Positions 1 to 7,437 of a stretch of DNA of 22,705 nucleotides are shown here, piece by piece. Source of the DNA: JAURDE01 sp965365285 (GTDB lineage: Bacteria > Bdellovibrionota > Bacteriovoracia > Bacteriovoracales > Bacteriovoracaceae); assembly GCA_965365285.1 (NCBI GenBank), contig CBDUBC010000037.1:1-22705 (forward strand). Reading direction: 5' to 3'. The position numbers and the translations under genes are program-made. Position 1 is the stretch's first letter. The number at the start of each line of letters is the position of its first letter. The notes beneath the pieces were generated by a model. It did no database searches. It saw only the letters and a program-made list of their open reading frames with translations, and was not told the DNA's origin.

Positions 1-2
1 CG

Positions 3-854
3 CAAAGAAGCGCACATCATCTTGCTTTTCAGCATTTTGAAGAAGTTACTTCTATTCATAAAACGTTGGTGGAGAGTGGGGCAGATATTAGGGTAATCAA
101 TCAGGTGAGGTCTCTTTGCTCTGAAATAAAGGCCGGAAGGTGTCTTTCTTATTTTAATGGTGCTCAAATTTACGAATACATAGCTTCGGATATTCCTGAA
201 GGTGATGATCTTTGGACTTCCAGCTCTATCTTTCATTATCAAAAATTCAAAGCTCCGAAAGAATTCATAAAAGAAACATTTAAGGGAAAGATAAGAGAAA
301 AATTACTTAATACACACCATTCACCAAGAATAGCATCTATCGAAACTCAAGTCCTTTTGAATCCATCCTTATTAAAAAAATTAAGTGACGAATTTTTTAT
401 AGAAGAAGAGATTTTATTCTTTGAAATAGAAAATGAATTTCCTGATGTCTGTTATAAAATGCTAGAACAATTTAAAGAAAATAAAAAATTAATATCCTTT
501 GATGAAATCAATATACCTTTGAATGGAGAAGTTGGTCTAGGCGGACGAAACTCACACTTTGTTTTATATATGGCAAAATTAATCTTTGAAGATAACTATC
601 TTCATTTCTGTGAAAATGAGCTTAGGAATATCCATTTGGGCAGTTATGCTACAGATGGTGATGATGGAAATTCTTCCCTAGCGGGGGCCTATTTTAATTA
701 TGAACTTTACCAAAAGGCCAAATCTCTAAAGCTTAATATGATGGACTTTTTAAGTGATTTTAATAGCGCTAATTTCTTTAAGACTTTAAATTGTACCTAT
801 CAAAATAATCAATCAATGAATCTAATGGATGTTCGTTTTCTTATTCGAAACTAA
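3..854 (+). CDS. Glycerate 2-kinase, DUF4147/MOFRL type (5' end missing)
   Basis: The reading frame is open from the left edge, so the N-terminus lies outside the window; the TTG at 66 is only an internal codon. The visible part matches the family in order. It has the DUF4147 segment 'SGADIRVINQVR' followed by 'IKAGRC' and 'ASDIPEGDD' (family: SGADI-INxVRKHLS-IKGG, SDVPGDD). The C-terminal MOFRL signature follows, with 'GLGGRNSHF' and 'YATDGDDGNSSLAG' (family: GGRNQE, GTDGxDGxTxAAGA). Family members phosphorylate D-glycerate, usually at the 2-position, in glycerate/serine catabolism in the cytoplasm. The family SGPT is SSSI here and the NQE after GGR is NSH, so it is a divergent member and activity is not certain. 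Its last 14 bases overlap the convergent lipoprotein gene. Confidence 0.8.
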   Translation, partial: QRSAHHLAFQHFEEVTSIHKTLVESGADIRVINQVRSLCSEIKAGRCLSYFNGAQIYEYIASDIPEGDDLWTSSSIFHYQKFKAPKEFIKETFKGKIREKLLNTHHSPRIASIETQVLLNPSLLKKLSDEFFIEEEILFFEIENEFPDVCYKMLEQFKENKKLISFDEINIPLNGEVGLGGRNSHFVLYMAKLIFEDNYLHFCENELRNIHLGSYATDGDDGNSSLAGAYFNYELYQKAKSLKLNMMDFLSDFNSANFFKTLNCTYQNNQSMNLMDVRFLIRN

Positions 855-1581
855 GATCTAGAGCGAGTCCAAATTGAATCCCACTATCAGAATCAAGCTG
901 GACATCTCTGGAGTTATAATAAGTATTGTTGTATTTAGCGATGTCGAATTTTACAGCAAGGCGGTCAAAATAATAACTTGTCAGGAGATGGTATCCATCA
1001 ATTTCACCACTGGTATCAATTTGAACTTCCCCCATATCAATATCGACACCATATTTTGCAAACCATCTTCCGATTGTTATTTGAAGATTATCCATGAATC
1101 TTAAACCTAGTAAAAACTCATAGTCATGGTAAACAGAACCTATCCAAAAGACTCGATTACTTCCATTTTGGGCAACTAAGGTTCTACTTTGTATACTCGC
1201 TCCGGCAGATCCTAATATTGAGAATGAATGACTCCATGCCTTTGCATTTTTTTGACCGTCACCAAGGACTTGCCACTTAACTTTTAATTTAAAGGGGCCT
1301 GAGAGTGTGTAATCAAGACCTACATCGAGGTTTTCTAAAACCGCGATGTCGATTCCGCCCCCTAACCCAATAGATGTAGACAGCTCTCCCGGTTCTCGAT
1401 TAATGGGACTACGTACAAGTTCCGTTTCTAAAAGCACATCACTACTTCCAGAAACAAAGGCATTTCCATTTGCACCACTTTCTACAGACTCAGCACTTTG
1501 GAATCGGTTGATGGGGTACTTTGGATTGATCGCACAGCCAACTCCAAAGATAAGAATGAATAATAAAAGAAGAGTCTTCAC
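841..1581 (-). CDS. Probable outer-membrane barrel-like lipoprotein, unknown function
   Basis: I do not recognise a named family. A short hydrophobic signal ends at 'FGVGC', giving a likely lipidated Cys16 with Ala at +2, which fits outer-membrane sorting. After a polar linker the chain alternates hydrophobic and polar residues with many Gly/Asp turns ('GLGGGIDIAVLENLDVGLDY', 'LLTSYYFDRLAVKFDIA'). It ends in 'GLALDLSFE', the pattern of transmembrane or sandwich beta strands. The start is GTG at 1579-1581, because an ATG just upstream is followed at once by a stop. No good Shine-Dalgarno sequence is seen. It lies 55 bases downstream of the metalloprotease gene on the same strand and may share its transcript. 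Confidence 0.65.
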   Translation of the reverse strand: MKTLLLLFILIFGVGCAINPKYPINRFQSAESVESGANGNAFVSGSSDVLLETELVRSPINREPGELSTSIGLGGGIDIAVLENLDVGLDYTLSGPFKLKVKWQVLGDGQKNAKAWSHSFSILGSAGASIQSRTLVAQNGSNRVFWIGSVYHDYEFLLGLRFMDNLQITIGRWFAKYGVDIDMGEVQIDTSGEIDGYHLLTSYYFDRLAVKFDIAKYNNTYYNSRDVQLDSDSGIQFGLALDLSFE

Positions 1582-1636
1582 ATAATTTTAGCGACATATA
1601 TGCGAAAACTCTTTAAATAAATATTATGAAGAGGAA

Positions 1637-2623
1637 TTAATTTCCGGGAATCGCATCTAGCGGATTACCTTCCCCCACCAATTCCCACATTTTTCTGATC
1701 TTGATATCTAAAGATCCAGGAACAAAATAGACTTGAAACTGTTCAGATGCCACAATAGATTTTTCAGTCAGATCTCTAATTCTCGCTTTAAAACTAACCT
1801 CAAGATATTTACCCTCAGGCTTTTCCCCAATGAGGCTTTCTTTATGGTGACAATTTAGCCAGAGATTACCCTCAAAGGTAAATCGAATATAGTCCGATCT
1901 TCGCTTGTAGGGCTTCCAATAGATATTGTGAAAGGTCGCACCGTTAGGCTCACTGAGATAATAATTTCTTTTAGGGCAGTCGAGTTCACTTTTTAAATTC
2001 TTAGTAATATTGATGATTTGATCATCGAGATAAATCAAAACCTCAGGGAACTGATTAGGGTCTTCACTATTAAAGCTCACAACCTGGATTTTATTATTCG
2101 TAGGAAAAAAAGGTGCTTTTTCTAAGTTTTTTTCCACCATTAAAGAGACTTTGACTCCAAGAAGATCCAAAAGAGTATGATCTTTTTCGCCGGTGTGATG
2201 TCCGATCTCATGGACCAAGAGAGCTACAGCTTCAGCTATTGTAAAGGCCTCAATCTTATTGGGATATCTTCTGTACAATAAGTCTCTGTTGATAAAAATG
2301 GGAGAACCAGGAATTGTCTTAGTTTTAGCGATTTTGACGCCTTCTCCATAGTCGAAGTTTTCTTCATTTCGAATGTGGGATTTAAACTGGATAAAATTAG
2401 AGCCTTGTGGTTCTTGCAGGTATACTTTTTTAATTTCTCTTAAGATTTCTTTCTCGCTTTGATCCACTTTACAAGAAGGAGATCTAAGACATTCATCGAT
2501 ATATTGATCGAGAGAAAGAAGTGCCATGAGAATATTTTTTTCGGCAAGTCCACCACCATTCCAGACGCGGTCTCCAGCATGAGTGGTCGTAACAATCATA
2601 AATAATAAAACGAGGTATTTCAT
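1637..2623 (-). CDS. Secreted putative zinc metalloprotease (HExxHxxGxxD)
   Basis: A cleavable signal peptide is evident (residues 1-16, ending THA). The key motif is at residues 138-148, H-E-I-G-H-H-T-G-E-K-D. This fits HExxHxxGxxD/H, with two His ligands, a catalytic Glu, and an Asp (or the adjacent His149) as possible third zinc ligand, as in metzincin-like enzymes. The preceding helix 'IAEAVALLV' is typical of the active-site helix. The C-terminal ~150 residues look beta-rich ('VSFNSEDP', 'VYFVPGSLD') and are of unknown role. The periplasmic or secreted location and the protease activity are inferred from motif and signal only. Its ATG overlaps the regulator's stop (ATGA, 2620-2623), so translation is probably coupled. 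A periplasmic target or a prey protein could be the substrate; the sequence does not say. Confidence 0.7.
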   Translation of the reverse strand: MKYLVLLFMIVTTTHAGDRVWNGGGLAEKNILMALLSLDQYIDECLRSPSCKVDQSEKEILREIKKVYLQEPQGSNFIQFKSHIRNEENFDYGEGVKIAKTKTIPGSPIFINRDLLYRRYPNKIEAFTIAEAVALLVHEIGHHTGEKDHTLLDLLGVKVSLMVEKNLEKAPFFPTNNKIQVVSFNSEDPNQFPEVLIYLDDQIINITKNLKSELDCPKRNYYLSEPNGATFHNIYWKPYKRRSDYIRFTFEGNLWLNCHHKESLIGEKPEGKYLEVSFKARIRDLTEKSIVASEQFQVYFVPGSLDIKIRKMWELVGEGNPLDAIPGN

Positions 2624-3381
2624 TGTTTTGCTCCTCTTGAGACAGGAAAGAGGTGAAAGTTTAAAACATAAACTTCTTTAGGAGTCTCATCTTCCAAAGT
2701 ATTTTCGATTTTTGAAACAGTTTTTCGAATAATTTCTTTTGCCTTATCAATTTTTTCAGGATTGATTGCCATAGTAATGGAGTTAAAGTTTCGATTTTTT
2801 ATATCATCTTGATCCAAGGACTTTTCAGCGAGGTGAAGCTGATCCCGATGATGCTTACGGATAGCTATGGATGCTATTTCATGAGTTGTTGTTAAAGGCG
2901 CCGCTGTTCGAATGATTCTTCCTTCTTCAATTTTAATAAGATCAAGTCGAACAAGTCTTTCAAGGGCCTCTTGAATGGTGGAGGCAGGCAAACCAAGCCT
3001 TTGGGCGAGATAGTCTGCATCAGCATAGTTGTCGGGAAGATTGGCGAAGTTTAATAGGGCAAGATAATACCAGTCTGAAATAAGTCGAAACTGATCCTCT
3101 CTTAGTTCAAGATGCTGAACTTCTTCTTTTGATTTTTTATAATTGCCTTGGATTTCATTTTCAATGATATCGAGCTCTTTTGGTGAAAGCGCTAACTTAT
3201 CCGCAACCTTTTGAAGGTTCTTTTTAGAGAGTCTTCTTTTATTTGACATGACATCCGAAAGTGAGGTCGAGCCAATTTGGAGGTCTCGAGCAAAGGCCCG
3301 TAAAGAATAGGAGGAATTTCGTAGTTTTCTTTTGTAGAGCTCTTCTTTAAGAATCTGAGCGCAATAACCTGTATTTTCCAT
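2620..3381 (-). CDS. TIGR02147-family (DUF4423) regulator
   Basis: The protein has the layout of the TIGR02147 family, which is abundant in Fibrobacter and Bdellovibrio-like bacteria. The N-terminal helical region contains a helix-turn-helix ('SLRAFARDLQIGSTSLSDVMSNK', about residues 26-48). A winged-helix-like DUF4423 segment follows ('ISDWYYLALLNFANL', then 'LAQRLGLPASTIQEALERLVRLDLI', then 'TTTHEIASIAIRKHHRDQL'). The ending 'VYVLNFHLFPVSR' is characteristic of the family's last strand. It probably acts as a DNA-binding regulator in the cytoplasm. It is the first gene of a minus-strand unit and overlaps the metalloprotease by four bases. A TATAAT-like box lies about 14 bases before the ATG, without a convincing -35. 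Confidence 0.85.
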   Translation of the reverse strand: MENTGYCAQILKEELYKRKLRNSSYSLRAFARDLQIGSTSLSDVMSNKRRLSKKNLQKVADKLALSPKELDIIENEIQGNYKKSKEEVQHLELREDQFRLISDWYYLALLNFANLPDNYADADYLAQRLGLPASTIQEALERLVRLDLIKIEEGRIIRTAAPLTTTHEIASIAIRKHHRDQLHLAEKSLDQDDIKNRNFNSITMAINPEKIDKAKEIIRKTVSKIENTLEDETPKEVYVLNFHLFPVSRGAKQ

Positions 3382-3466
3382 AATAAAGATTATTATAGAA
3401 ATGAATCAATACATCAATAAAAAATAGGGACATAATGTTCCGAGCACAGCGTCATATTGTTAGAAA

Positions 3467-3487
3467 CTGGGCGGTTATGCCGCCCAG
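3467..3487 (-). terminator. Hairpin terminator after the 3497-4348 lipoprotein gene
   Basis: There is a perfect 8-base-pair GC-rich stem (CTGGGCGG / CCGCCCAG) with a five-base loop. It begins 9 bases past the stop of the minus-strand lipoprotein gene. In the minus direction the stem is followed by TTTCTAAC, a short U-tract, so the hairpin is a fair but not textbook intrinsic terminator. It also separates this gene from the regulator promoter region. Confidence 0.6.
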
Positions 3488-3496
3488 CACAATAAA

Positions 3497-4348
3497 TTAC
3501 TCTTCAGTTGGTACGAAATTTAGAGTTTTGCCTCCGAAGCTATCCACTTCTTTATAGATACTCATGAAATTGTGTGGAGTATTTCCAACATTTCTAAATG
3601 CTTTCTTTACTCTCTTTCTATTTCTTCTGCTTTCAGCGCTATCAAGTGCCATTTGAAATTCAAATTGATCAACTGATCGACCACTTCTCGCAAGCTCAAG
3701 AACCTCTCTTGGAATAACATTGTGAATATCAACAAAGAAAGCAAGACCATTTTCAAGTGGCTGATCACCTGTATAAAGCCCAACCGATCCTAGAACACCC
3801 TTGATATCAAAACCAACAAAAACGTTTGCTCCATTAATGAGGTCTCCTACTTTTTCAAACTCTGCAATAGAAACTGCAAAGCCAAGAACAGTCATTTGAT
3901 CACTTGCACCAAGGTAAACTCTAGAATTAATTTTATCGATTACGAGTTGAAGCACATCACCATTATTCATACCAGCAATTGGTAATTGACTTCCATTTGG
4001 TAAAGATGCCACTCCGCCTTGAACCTCAGAAGAGGCGGTTAGGTTAAAAGAAAGACCAACTTGGTTATATCCTAACTCTTCCTGAGGAGTGAAGCTTACT
4101 TCACCATAACGAATACTACTGTCATTGGGATCGACAATGGGAAAAGAAATTTCTGTAAGACTTGCTTCACCCAGTTTGAAAGTTGATTTAAGGTTAATCC
4201 ATACATCACCATCTCTAAGCTCTGTATAAACATCGACATCTTTAACAATGTCTTGCTCTGGATTCTTACCACAAGAAGTAATAAGAAAAGTAGCGCCTAA
4301 CACAACTGCTAAGCTTGATTTTTGAAAAATAGAAATCCATTTCAACAT
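3497..4348 (-). CDS. Lipoprotein of unknown function
   Basis: The signal peptide ends in 'LITSC', putting the lipidated cysteine at residue 26 with Gly at +2 (predicted outer-membrane retention). I recognise no family. The mature part is mainly beta with Gly/Asn turns ('EVSFTPQEELGYNQVGLSFNL', 'GASDQMTVLGFAVSIAEFEKVG', 'VFVGFDIKGVLGSVGLY'). Near residues 234-250 there is a basic, charged segment ('ESRRNRKRVKKAFRN') that could be a helix or a ligand-binding patch. A GAGG Shine-Dalgarno precedes the ATG by about eight bases. It appears to be a single-gene unit with its own downstream hairpin. Confidence 0.7.
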   Translation of the reverse strand: MLKWISIFQKSSLAVVLGATFLITSCGKNPEQDIVKDVDVYTELRDGDVWINLKSTFKLGEASLTEISFPIVDPNDSSIRYGEVSFTPQEELGYNQVGLSFNLTASSEVQGGVASLPNGSQLPIAGMNNGDVLQLVIDKINSRVYLGASDQMTVLGFAVSIAEFEKVGDLINGANVFVGFDIKGVLGSVGLYTGDQPLENGLAFFVDIHNVIPREVLELARSGRSVDQFEFQMALDSAESRRNRKRVKKAFRNVGNTPHNFMSIYKEVDSFGGKTLNFVPTEE

Positions 4349-4373
4349 ACATATACCTCACATGTTTAAAATT

Positions 4374-4385
4374 AGTCCGTGGACT
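4374..4385. repeat. Short inverted repeat between divergent genes
   Basis: AGTCC-GT-GGACT is a 5-2-5 inverted repeat in the 136-base divergent region between the 3497-4348 lipoprotein and the 4485 membrane protein. It could be an operator half-site pair. The length is short enough to occur by chance. Confidence 0.25.
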
Positions 4386-4472
4386 CAATGCTCTAGATTC
4401 GTCCTTTTCTATTTTTATTTTAATAGGTTTTTGCTCGGAGATACGATTCAGAAGTGTTATAAATAGCTTTTA

Positions 4473-4477
4473 AGGAG
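4473..4477 (+). promoter_or_regulatory. Ribosome binding site of the membrane-protein gene
   Basis: AGGAG lies seven bases upstream of the ATG at 4485 and fixes that start; the second ATG at 4488 is slightly further away. A TATAAA -10-like box lies at 4458-4463 without a properly spaced -35. Confidence 0.75.
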
Positions 4478-4484
4478 CTATATT

Positions 4485-5123
4485 ATGATGCCGTCAACAT
4501 ATTCGCAGCAGGCCCTCGAAATACTAAGAAGGCCCGAACTAACGTTCCAGTGGTACATTATCCCTTTTTTACTGATTGTTATTTTTATTTATTCCAACGA
4601 GATATCAAAAGGTGAGTTATCAACAGTATTTGCTGGACTTGCCTTGTGGGGGCAAGATTTGATCAATGAAACGATCAATGGTTTAGTTTTTCATTTTAGT
4701 CAATTTGCTCCAATTTGGGGTGCTCCTGGAAAAACTGCATGGCTTTTAATGATGGGTCTCAATATTGAAATCACATTTATGTTTGCAATTATGGGGATAG
4801 GGGCCGTCAAACTTTTGCCTAAAGATAAGCATGCAAAAGTCTTAGGAATGAATAACAGACTCTTTTATGCGATTGTGAATAGTATACTTTCAGTTGCGGT
4901 TGAATGTTGGCTTAATCATGTTAACGCTTTGACTTGGGAGTATTCATGGTGGAATGCTAAATTTCCTTATCTTATTTTTCTTTTTGGCTATCTTCCATTT
5001 TATCTCATGTGCTTTTATGTCTATGACATTGAGTCATCTAAAAAGCAAATCAAAGTCCTAGGTTTCCAATGGGGACTAGTTCTCACTTCATGGGTGATAT
5101 TTGGTAGTCTTGGTTGGATTTAG
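4485..5123 (+). CDS. Multi-pass inner-membrane protein, unknown function
   Basis: About five transmembrane helices are visible at roughly residues 22-38, 84-107, 126-146, 159-180 and 191-211. An additional amphipathic stretch lies at 46-70. Trp and Tyr are enriched at helix ends, notably 'TWEYSWW' (150-156). Polar or charged residues sit inside membrane segments (Asn93 and Glu95 in 'GLNIEITF', Glu140 and Asn144 in 'VECWLNHV'), which may form a functional site. I recognise no family. A good AGGAG site supports the start. The gene ends by sharing the four bases TTAG (5120-5123) with the convergent deacetylase-like gene. Confidence 0.7.
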   Translation: MMPSTYSQQALEILRRPELTFQWYIIPFLLIVIFIYSNEISKGELSTVFAGLALWGQDLINETINGLVFHFSQFAPIWGAPGKTAWLLMMGLNIEITFMFAIMGIGAVKLLPKDKHAKVLGMNNRLFYAIVNSILSVAVECWLNHVNALTWEYSWWNAKFPYLIFLFGYLPFYLMCFYVYDIESSKKQIKVLGFQWGLVLTSWVIFGSLGWI

Positions 5124-5965
5124 AGGCAATACTCTAGATCCACATTTCTTTTTTTTGCAGACTCATGAATAAGCTTTAGACCCTCACGAACATGGTTTAT
5201 AAACTTGTAGGCAGTTTCTTGATGAAAGCCCATAACAAAAACAAAATCTTCCCCTTTTTCACAAAGCTGATTAAAGATTTCTAGAAAGTCTTTCCCATGC
5301 ATGTAATCAGCTAGGCAAGCTGAGTTGGGGTACTCGAGAAGACCAGGTAAAATGGAATAAGGTTTTGTATAAGGAGTAATTTCTTTCCATATAGGTTCTA
5401 TAATATTAAAGAGCGTTTCGTTTTTTCGCTTTCCTTTCATCAATTCAGGGGGCAATGCAGAGAAGTCATGTGTATAGCCGCTCTCTTGGAGAGCATGAAG
5501 AGTTTCTGAGTTGGCCACCCAACCTCCGGCCCTAAAATACTTGTGGGTAAGTAGGTTTTTACTATTTAAAATTTTTTCACTGGTCTTAATCAGCTGAATA
5601 TTTTCAATTTTGTCATAAGCACTTAAGCTTAAGTCATGTCCACAATCCACCTTTTCTAATTCTTCAGCAGGAATACCGTTTTTATAGACAAAACTCGGTT
5701 TTGTACGAAATTCAAGTCCGGCCCTTTGAACGAGACTTCTCCAACAATGAATATGAAGACCAAGTATATCGTTGTCTTTTAGACCGGTTCGAATTTTCTT
5801 TTCTACCTCTTTGTCATCCATTCCCTTAGTAAAATATGCGGCGTTCATAAAATGGAGGGTGGGTATTTCAAGAAACTCCGTATTAAAAACTCTCATCGCC
5901 TCAAGATTTTCTCTTTCGAGACAACGTCCTTCCCAGTCAACGGTATTAATGATTTTAGCTTTCAT
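5120..5965 (-). CDS. Polysaccharide-deacetylase-like (CE4/NodB-fold) protein, no signal peptide
   Basis: The motifs follow the NodB-fold order. 'TVDWEG' (Asp10, Glu12) takes the place of the usual TFDDG. 'LGLHIHCW' (His71, His73) corresponds to the metal-binding HxxxH-type motif. 'FRAGGW' (144-149) matches the RxPxG/RAGGW motif, and the C-terminal 'MGFHQET' (245-251) supplies a late His. This is the arrangement of polysaccharide-deacetylase-superfamily members that hydrolyse N-acyl groups on amino sugars. The N-terminus runs straight into the first strand, so the protein is probably cytoplasmic and the substrate may be a precursor rather than mature peptidoglycan. It follows the coiled-coil barrel gene by 18 bases with no clear Shine-Dalgarno and is likely co-transcribed. 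Substrate unknown. Confidence 0.75.
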   Translation of the reverse strand: MKAKIINTVDWEGRCLERENLEAMRVFNTEFLEIPTLHFMNAAYFTKGMDDKEVEKKIRTGLKDNDILGLHIHCWRSLVQRAGLEFRTKPSFVYKNGIPAEELEKVDCGHDLSLSAYDKIENIQLIKTSEKILNSKNLLTHKYFRAGGWVANSETLHALQESGYTHDFSALPPELMKGKRKNETLFNIIEPIWKEITPYTKPYSILPGLLEYPNSACLADYMHGKDFLEIFNQLCEKGEDFVFVMGFHQETAYKFINHVREGLKLIHESAKKRNVDLEYCL

Positions 5966-5983
5966 GGCGCGGTTATAGCATTA

Positions 5984-7192
5984 TTAAAACGCGAATCCTA
6001 CCCCAAGCTTAAATTCTCGATTACTATCTGGATTTCCTACAAAGGTATAGTTCGTAAAGACCCGATCAATATAGCGAAAGAGTGGAATTTCAAAGACATA
6101 ACCAAGCCCAATCGTGGTAAAGATAAAACGATCGCCTTCATCATTATTCCAAACTTGATAGCCTCCACCAAACTCATAATAAAGTTTCTCTGGATTGTAT
6201 TGAGCATAGGCACCTAATTCAAGAAGGGAAAAGGAGTTTTCTGTACTCCCCTGAACCTCTTTAATGAAATGCATCCCTGCATTTCCACGAATAGTCCAAC
6301 GGTCGTTTAAAAGATAAAGAGGAGTCCATGAAATATTAGTCGTTCGTAGAGAGTCGTCTTCACTTGCAACTTCAACCATCGATGCTGTTGCTCGAAACCA
6401 TTGGAATTCACTGATAAAGCGGTCATCAGAGCTCGTGAGTCTTCTAAGCTTATAAATTTTTGTCATTCCATCTGGTTCAATGGTTGTTTGAAGAACCCAC
6501 TTCACATCTTCTTCCGTAAATGGATCATAGTCTCTATAGACAACATCATCACTGATTTTTTCTCGTTTTAAGAAGGCCTTTATATCTTCATCATCTCTGA
6601 TATCGTCTGGGGATAATCCTTCACTTTTTAAAAACTCAAGGATTTCATTATTGGAGCTTACTTCAGGCTCATTAGGGAGGATATCTTTAAGTCTAGCAAG
6701 CCTAGCTTTTCTTTCTCGCTCTTCTTTTTCTCTTTCAGCGAGTTGCTTTTTCCACTCAAGAAGTTGTTTTCTTTTTTGGGCCATTTCTCCCACATCAAAA
6801 CTCGGTTGTTTATTGATTGGTATGATGATTTTCAAATCATCATCTTGAACCTTAGTTTTAAAACGCCCCATTTTTTCACGAGTAGAGGTTATCATGGTGA
6901 TGCGATTGAGTTTTTTTGTGATTCTGGTACATTGATATTTTCTCGAGCACTGAATCCTGCTCGGATTTCGAGGAGTATTGACACAGTTCCATGCTGCTAT
7001 AGGCTTTGCTACGAAAGGTCCACGGCATTGATTTACATCCATGGCCATTTGATATTCGGCCTTTGCCTGTGCGTATCCGCGATGGATTTTTGGCGCATAG
7101 ACTTTAACTTCAAAAGGCTTTTCCGGAATTCCACGAGGAAAGGAAAAAACGTTAAAACTAACAAAAATGAGAGAGATGATTAAAAATTTCAT
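5984..7192 (-). CDS. Exported coiled-coil and outer-membrane barrel protein
   Basis: Not a family I can name. A signal peptide (1-17, ending VFS) is followed by a domain with four cysteines at 56, 70, 82 and 88 (spacing 13, 11, 5), likely disulfides in the periplasm. A highly charged coiled coil spans about 136-169 ('QKRKQLLEWKKQLAEREKEE'). A short acidic helical region lies at about 183-213. The final ~150 residues alternate like beta strands ('SEFQWFRATASMVEVAS', 'LLELGAYAQYNPEKLYYEFG') and end 'GVGFAF', with the terminal Phe typical of BAM-inserted barrels. A periplasmic stalk plus C-terminal barrel is inferred. It is divergent from the 1595-residue lipoprotein gene, with 245 bases between them, and is upstream of the deacetylase-like gene. 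Confidence 0.7.
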   Translation of the reverse strand: MKFLIISLIFVSFNVFSFPRGIPEKPFEVKVYAPKIHRGYAQAKAEYQMAMDVNQCRGPFVAKPIAAWNCVNTPRNPSRIQCSRKYQCTRITKKLNRITMITSTREKMGRFKTKVQDDDLKIIIPINKQPSFDVGEMAQKRKQLLEWKKQLAEREKEERERKARLARLKDILPNEPEVSSNNEILEFLKSEGLSPDDIRDDEDIKAFLKREKISDDVVYRDYDPFTEEDVKWVLQTTIEPDGMTKIYKLRRLTSSDDRFISEFQWFRATASMVEVASEDDSLRTTNISWTPLYLLNDRWTIRGNAGMHFIKEVQGSTENSFSLLELGAYAQYNPEKLYYEFGGGYQVWNNDEGDRFIFTTIGLGYVFEIPLFRYIDRVFTNYTFVGNPDSNREFKLGVGFAF

Positions 7193-7324
7193 TTTAAATA
7201 AGTTCCTGTAATTTCAATCATAACTTATTTTTGGTGTCTCGTCTTTGACTAGAATTAGAGTCACTTTTTTCACTCACCTAAATTTTTCAATTTTTCTCAA
7301 CCTCTACTAAGTGCCGAAAATTAT

Positions 7325-7339
7325 AAACCTCGGAGGTTT
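7325..7339. repeat. Perfect 7-1-7 inverted repeat in the divergent promoter region
   Basis: AAACCTC-G-GAGGTTT is perfectly symmetric around one base and lies between the coiled-coil barrel gene and the large lipoprotein gene, about 64 bases upstream of the sigma-28-like -35. It has no T-tract and the one-base centre is too tight for a stable RNA loop, so a dimeric-protein binding site is more likely than a terminator. No function is shown. Confidence 0.35.
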
Positions 7340-7402
7340 CCGACAAAAACACTTTCTAAATGTCTACTAAACTGATCCAGTAAGAAACCTATGAAAGACG
7401 CT

Positions 7403-7429
7403 AAAAGTTTAGAGATTTCGGAACGATAG
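7403..7429 (+). promoter_or_regulatory. Sigma-28 (FliA)-like promoter of the large lipoprotein gene
   Basis: AAAAGTTT (7403-7410), an 11-base spacer and AACGATAG (7422-7429) match the enterobacterial sigma-28 consensus TAAAGTTT-N11-GCCGATAA: 7 of 8 at -35, the CGATA core of -10, and exact spacing. The transcript would start near 7436, only a few bases before the possible start codons (7438, 7444, 7450). The mRNA would then be leaderless or nearly so, which is unusual and weakens the call slightly. Confidence 0.5.
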
Positions 7430-7437
7430 GGTGTTGA

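Noticed and set aside
6743..7183. 146-codon plus-strand open frame opposite the coiled-coil barrel gene
   Set aside because: The minus-strand frame has a signal peptide, coiled coil and barrel ending. The plus-strand frame is Cys/Phe-rich with no recognisable feature.
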